From Candidatus Pacearchaeota archaeon (GTDB taxonomy: Archaea; Nanobdellota; Nanobdellia; Pacearchaeales; GW2011-AR1), in assembly GCA_026395775.1 (NCBI GenBank), contig JAPLYA010000119.1, positions 1 through 8,918 of the forward strand: a DNA stretch of 8,918 bases, read 5' to 3'. Below, piece after piece: positions 6,722-8,918 of the stretch. Positions within the stretch are counted from its first letter, which is position 1. Every line of letters starts with the position of its first letter. The notes below the pieces were generated by a model. That model was not told where the DNA came from. It saw only the letters and a program-made list of their open reading frames with translations, and did no database searches. A program made the position numbers and the translations under genes.

Positions 6722-6940
6722 ATGAGCATAAACCCAGTTGAAGAAAGCTTGAAAGAGGGCTTGCAAGCCAAGTTTCCTTTCATGGCAAGCTCTTATTTCA
6801 TCTAGGGCTTATTGTTTCTTGTTGCAGTTATTGTTGGTTATCTGCTCTGGAGGTATGGGAAGAAGTTGTATCCCAAAGAATATTTTAAAAAAGGTGCGGA
6901 TTGTTTAAGAGGTAAGCAAATAGCCGATTGCAACACCTAG
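6722..6940 (+). pseudogene. Small membrane-protein ORF interrupted by an in-frame TAG
   Basis: Reading from the ATG, 27 codons (MSINPVEESLKEG...ASSYFI) are followed by TAG at 6803-6805. The same frame then continues for 44 more codons to a TAG at 6938-6940. The second part starts with a good membrane helix (GLLFLVAVIVGYLLW) and a basic, cysteine-containing tail (RYGKKLYPKEYFKKG, Cys61, Cys70). Together they would make a sensible 72-residue single-span protein, so I read this as one gene with a nonsense change at codon 28. All other complete genes here stop with TAA or TGA. Alternatives are a sequencing error, readthrough, or an internal start such as the TTG two codons after the stop. The upstream TATA-like element suggests the gene was or is expressed. 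Confidence 0.5.
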
Positions 6941-7078
6941 CCAGTAGTCCACAAATTATTTAAAAGAGCAAGACATTTAAATTATGAGGTGAAAATATAG
7001 GTATACTAACCTTTTTTGTTAAGAAAGAACTCCAACTGGTACACTTTGTTCGCGCTCCTGGTGTGGGCGTAATATACT
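6941..7078. other. Intergenic stretch, no supported gene, possible small RNA
   Basis: Together with the broken ORF this is a 377-base stretch without an intact gene. TATA-like ATTTAAA elements occur near 6955 and 6975. A relatively GC-rich patch at 7050-7070 stands out from the AT-rich surroundings. AGGTATA (6999-7005) and TATACTT (7073-7079) could pair to enclose it, allowing one G-U. No start codon with an open frame was found on the plus strand; a 43-codon open frame there has no start. Confidence 0.3.
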
Positions 7079-7303
7079 TTATTGTCTCTTTTTTAGTCCT
7101 CTTATCTTTTCTACTTTGACTATAAGGCGGTCCCTATAAGCAGCTGTTAATGAAGGCAAAAGATGAGACAACAGTTGTTCAGCAGTCATTCTGCGAACTA
7201 TGCCCTTGGAGCTTTTTTGTGTCCATCCTCTATTATCTTTGCGATAAATTTGTTTAGAACCATGTTTGGTAGTCATAGAGATTATTAATTCAGTGTTTTT
7301 CAT
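7079..7303 (-). CDS. Small basic hypothetical protein
   Basis: This 74-residue, strongly basic protein has no membrane span. The first half is polar and probably beta (MTTKHGSKQIYRKDNRGWTQ). The middle holds the most conserved-looking motif, GIVRRMTAEQLLSHLLPSL (residues 34-52), a basic turn followed by an amphipathic helix. The last part returns to a strand and a basic tail (RLIVKVEKIRGLKKRQ). The charge and size would suit nucleic-acid binding, but no family was recognised. It is divergent from the 7384-8273 operon across an 80-base gap, and a TATA-like element lies about 30 bases upstream of the ATG, slightly further than at neighbouring genes. The base composition is less AT-rich than the flanks, which favours a real coding region. 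Confidence 0.68.
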   Translation of the reverse strand: MKNTELIISMTTKHGSKQIYRKDNRGWTQKSSKGIVRRMTAEQLLSHLLPSLTAAYRDRLIVKVEKIRGLKKRQ

Positions 7304-7328
7304 CTTTCTTTTTTAAGATATTCTAGAA

Positions 7329-7338
7329 ATATTTAAAA
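7329..7338 (-). promoter_or_regulatory. TATA-like element of the small basic protein gene
   Basis: The minus strand reads TTTTAAATAT, centred about 30 bases before the ATG at 7303. This would leave a leader of only a few bases. Confidence 0.5.
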
Positions 7339-7353
7339 CTATCTTTTAGTTAA

Positions 7354-7362
7354 CTTTAAATT
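7354..7362 (+). promoter_or_regulatory. TATA box of the DedA operon
   Basis: CTTTAAATT is centred about 26 bases before the ATG at 7384, consistent with a leaderless transcript. The divergent TATA elements at 7329 and 7354 are only about 25 bases apart. Confidence 0.65.
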
Positions 7363-7383
7363 CTTCAACTTCTTTATCTGTTT

Positions 7384-7707
7384 ATGAAAAAGTCAGAAAA
7401 AATAGTGCTAGCAATTTTGATTATAGTATTAATTGCAGCTTTCTTTATGCTAGCTTCAGAGGCAAATAATCAGTATGCAATCTGGCAACAAAAACGCCAT
7501 CAAGTTAAACAACCTGAAAAAATAGAATCTTGGATGAGTTTTTCCCAGATTTCAAAAATAATTCAGATTCCACCAGAAGTTTTGTTTGAAAAATTGAATA
7601 TAAGCCAGGGACTGAATCCTCATTTAAGCTTAGACTTATATTGCAAGCAGCATAATCAAAATTGTTCTCTTATAATGGAAAAATTAAATAAACCTCCAAA
7701 AGAATGA
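7384..7707 (+). CDS. Membrane-anchored small helical-domain protein, coupled to DedA
   Basis: This 107-residue protein has a basic start and a single N-terminal membrane anchor (7-24). A Gln/Lys-rich linker (26-48) leads to a compact helical domain at 50-104. The domain reads WMSFSQISKIIQIPPEVLFEKL followed by LSLDLYCKQHNQNCSLIMEKL. That looks like two helix-turn-helix-like units resembling the 'MTLEEIA...gvP.e.Ll..L' modules found beside membrane redox and transport proteins in prokaryotes; this resemblance is from memory and is weak evidence. Cys87 and Cys94 lie in the second unit. The stop overlaps the DedA-family start by four bases (ATGA), so the two are translationally coupled and probably partners in the same membrane process. 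The biochemical role is unknown. Confidence 0.75.
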   Translation: MKKSEKIVLAILIIVLIAAFFMLASEANNQYAIWQQKRHQVKQPEKIESWMSFSQISKIIQIPPEVLFEKLNISQGLNPHLSLDLYCKQHNQNCSLIMEKLNKPPKE

Positions 7708-8273
7708 TAATCTCCATATCTCTATGGAAGCTATTGCTCCTATTTCTTGAAGTTTGTGCAAGCTCTCTTGGTTTTCCTGGGGGAATGGTTACCATGATTG
7801 CCCTGGGAAGCTTGTCCCAAAATATTTCAACTTTATATATTGTTATTCTAGTTGCATTTATTGGGGCTGTTCTTGGAGATATAATTGCCTACAGCATTGG
7901 AAGAAGGCTTTCCGAACCCCTTCTTGCTAGACTAAGAACATTTGCTTTTTTTAAAAAAAATGAAGAGAAATCTAAAAACCTATTGAATAAATATGGTTTT
8001 TTTATAATATTCTTGTCTAGATTTGCCATTATTAACCTGTGTGCTGTAATGAGCTATGTTGCTGGTTTAGAGAAATTTAACAGAAAGAAGTTTATTAGTG
8101 CTGTTATTTTTGGCGAGTTCTTATATGCATTTATTTACTCTGTAATTGGTTATGCAATTGGTAGTGTTATAAACAATCTATTGAACACAATCAATTATGT
8201 TGTTGCTTCGATTATTGTACTGTTTATCTTAGTATATCTTATAAGATATCTTCTTGGGAGAAAGAAGAAATAA
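7704..8273 (+). CDS. DedA/VTT-family membrane protein
   Basis: This 189-residue protein has the DedA (SNARE-associated/VTT) layout. An N-terminal amphipathic or re-entrant segment holds FLE (Glu16). A Gly-rich hydrophobic region precedes the hallmark GAVLGDIIAYSIGR at 54-67 (Asp59). A cytoplasmic linker is followed by YGFFIIFLSRF (Arg106) and VAGLEKFNRKKF at 119-130. Two final spans lie at about 131-155 and 163-183, and the tail is GRKKK. Family members flip or transport membrane lipids, including undecaprenyl or polyprenyl phosphate and phospholipids, and support envelope homeostasis. The usual second Arg in the RF-P--R segment is absent: the region after RF reads AIINLCAVMSY. This is a candidate divergent subtype, or one with altered lipid handling. 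It is translationally coupled to the helical-domain protein upstream. Confidence 0.88.
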   Translation: MIISISLWKLLLLFLEVCASSLGFPGGMVTMIALGSLSQNISTLYIVILVAFIGAVLGDIIAYSIGRRLSEPLLARLRTFAFFKKNEEKSKNLLNKYGFFIIFLSRFAIINLCAVMSYVAGLEKFNRKKFISAVIFGEFLYAFIYSVIGYAIGSVINNLLNTINYVVASIIVLFILVYLIRYLLGRKKK

Positions 8274-8518
8274 TTCTTATTGGTAAGTTATAAACTGTTT
8301 CAGTTTACTTGGTAATTGAATTCCAGCTTAATTAACCCAACCAACAACGATTTTTCCTACGGCTAATAGATTTTCTATTAATTTTAATATTATTGATAAA
8401 TATTAAACTCTTTCAGCATACTTTTTAATTGTTTGATTGGTTTGGTAATTGGGGCAAAGAGTTTTATTTTTACCAATCCCAGCAATAAATTTAAAAACTT
8501 AGTTTATATGTTAATTGC
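8274..8518. repeat. Hairpin-rich intergenic region
   Basis: No gene was found here. Perfect inverted repeats are TAAACTG-TTT-CAGTTTA (8291-8307), TAATAGA-TTT-TCTATTA (8364-8380), and TTTAATATT/AATATTAAA (8383-8391 with 8399-8407). A looser GATTGGT/ACCAATC pair lies at 8435-8441 and 8472-8478. TTGGTAATTG is repeated at 8309-8318 and 8442-8451, with a third TTGGTAA at 8280. The first hairpins may help end the DedA transcript. Some of these may arise by chance in AT-rich DNA. Confidence 0.5.
8489..8497 (+). promoter_or_regulatory. TATA box of the PC4-like gene
   Basis: ATTTAAAAA is centred about 26 bases before the ATG at 8519, predicting a leaderless transcript. The ACCAATC arm of an inverted repeat lies just upstream. 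Confidence 0.7.
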
Positions 8519-8752
8519 ATGGAAAACGACATAGGAAAAATAAAGAAGAACTCTGAAACAGAAGTTGTGGTAAGAATAGATGATTATAAAGGCAAGAAAG
8601 GAGTTACAATCCGCGAGTTTGTAACAAGTGCTAAGTATACTGGTTTTACAAAATCAGGAACAAGAATTCCTGCTGATAAATTTCTTGAGTTTCGCGAGCT
8701 TATCAATACAATTAAGCTTGAGGATTTGAAAGACGCTGAGAAAGCTGGATAA
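8519..8752 (+). CDS. PC4/YdbC-like single-strand DNA-binding coactivator
   Basis: This 77-residue protein matches the PC4 (p15 transcriptional coactivator) fold. A short N-terminal lead is followed by strand TEVVVRIDDYKGKKG (14-28), strand TIREFVTSAKYTGFTKSG (30-47, with Arg32 and the aromatic/Gly pattern of the DNA-binding curve), and helix RIPADKFLEFRELINTI (49-65) that forms the dimer interface in known structures. Family members bind single-stranded or melted DNA as dimers and in archaea have been linked to transcription and DNA maintenance. The length is typical of the minimal family domain. It is a single-gene unit with its own TATA box and no ribosome binding site. The promoter lies in a repeat-rich region, but whether that region regulates it is unknown. 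Confidence 0.85.
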   Translation: MENDIGKIKKNSETEVVVRIDDYKGKKGVTIREFVTSAKYTGFTKSGTRIPADKFLEFRELINTIKLEDLKDAEKAG

Positions 8753-8787
8753 TAAACCTTTTTAGAAATAAAAGATGAGCTGATGAT

Positions 8788-8901
8788 ATGAGAATTCTTA
8801 ACGAAAGTTAGTTTAAAGCCAAAGGCTTTAAAGATATAAGAAAAATTGGGAGCATTCGCCAACCCAATTTTTCCAACAAATACTGAAAGGAGGTAAAAAC
8901 A
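8788..8901 (+). promoter_or_regulatory. Candidate structured 5' leader with three tandem hairpins
   Basis: Hairpin 1 at 8798-8811 has stem UUAAC/GUUAG (first pair U-G) capped by a GAAA tetraloop. Hairpin 2 at 8812-8832 has a perfect 9-bp stem, TTTAAAGCC-AAA-GGCTTTAAA. Hairpin 3 at 8841-8872 has a perfect 10-bp stem, AAAAATTGGG/CCCAATTTTT, with a 12-base loop. A Shine-Dalgarno site follows 16 bases later. A TATA-like TTTAGAAATA (8761-8770) would start transcription near 8788-8790, where a seven-codon ORF (MRILNES, 8788-8811) ends inside hairpin 1. Alternatively CTTTAAAGATATAAG (8826-8840) is the TATA box and hairpin 2 is a DNA operator. It matches no riboswitch I recognise. Confidence 0.5.
8889..8894 (+). 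promoter_or_regulatory. Strong Shine-Dalgarno site
   Basis: GGAGGT lies seven bases before the ATG at 8902. It is the only strong ribosome binding site in the window, where the other first genes of transcription units look leaderless, so this message must carry a leader. Confidence 0.8.
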
Positions 8902-8918
8902 ATGAACTTTATAGGAAT
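8902..8918 (+). CDS. Start of a gene running off the right edge
   Basis: Five codons are visible (MNFIG). The start is chosen from the GGAGGT site seven bases upstream. The product cannot be identified. Its preceding leader with three hairpins suggests translational or transcriptional control of this gene. Confidence 0.6.

Noticed and set aside
6803..6805. Pyrrolysine decoding of the TAG
   Set aside because: No pyl genes are visible, the ORF ends in another TAG soon after, and nonsense decay is simpler; kept only as a remote option in the finding.
8771..8800. C/D box sRNA or fluoride riboswitch suggested by GATGAGCTGATGA
   Set aside because: No properly spaced D box follows, and the pairing partners and pseudoknot expected for the fluoride motif are absent.
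8584..8862. Minus-strand 92-residue open frame
   Set aside because: It is antisense to the well-matched PC4-like gene and runs through the hairpin leader.
1..8918. tRNA, rRNA, CRISPR arrays, insertion sequences
   Set aside because: No T-loop-like GTTCRANYC context with acceptor pairing, no regularly spaced repeats and no transposase-like protein were seen.

Overview
The window looks like part of an archaeal genome, most likely a small-genome DPANN-type lineage such as Pacearchaeota or Woesearchaeota. The lineage is an inference from style and not from a marker gene. The DNA is AT-rich and genes are tightly packed. Nearly every transcription unit has a TTTAAATA-like TATA box centred about 25-30 bases before the start codon, so most messages appear to be leaderless. 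Many proteins are short membrane or secreted proteins of unknown function, and the best recognised cytosolic gene is a PC4-type single-strand DNA-binding protein.

Region 1 (1-3433, minus strand) is a three-gene operon joined by two ATGA stop/start overlaps. It encodes a secreted 523-residue protein, a small multi-pass membrane protein, and a secreted or membrane-tethered subtilisin-like protease that runs off the left edge. The protease has its Asp-His-Ser triad but carries Lys where the oxyanion Asn is expected. Region 2 (3639-5075) is a second minus-strand operon, a zinc-ribbon membrane protein overlapping a jelly-roll-like exported protein with a bacterial-style PEP-CTERM tail. A winged-helix regulator is read divergently from it, and the shared promoter contains repeated GGTAAC/GTTACC half-sites.

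Region 3 (5105-7303) holds an unknown soluble protein, two unknown membrane proteins each with its own promoter, a small membrane ORF interrupted by an in-frame TAG, and a small conserved-looking basic protein on the minus strand. Region 4 (7384-8273) is a two-gene operon: a membrane-anchored helical-domain protein overlapping a DedA/VTT-family membrane protein whose usual second conserved Arg is missing.

Region 5 (8274-8918) has a hairpin-rich intergenic stretch, the PC4-like gene, and a 146-base leader with three consecutive perfect or near-perfect hairpins, the first capped by a GAAA tetraloop. This leader ends in a strong Shine-Dalgarno site for a gene that starts at 8902 and leaves the window. 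Its contrast with the leaderless genes elsewhere makes it the best candidate here for an undescribed RNA regulatory element. No tRNA, rRNA, CRISPR array, transposase or integrase was recognised.
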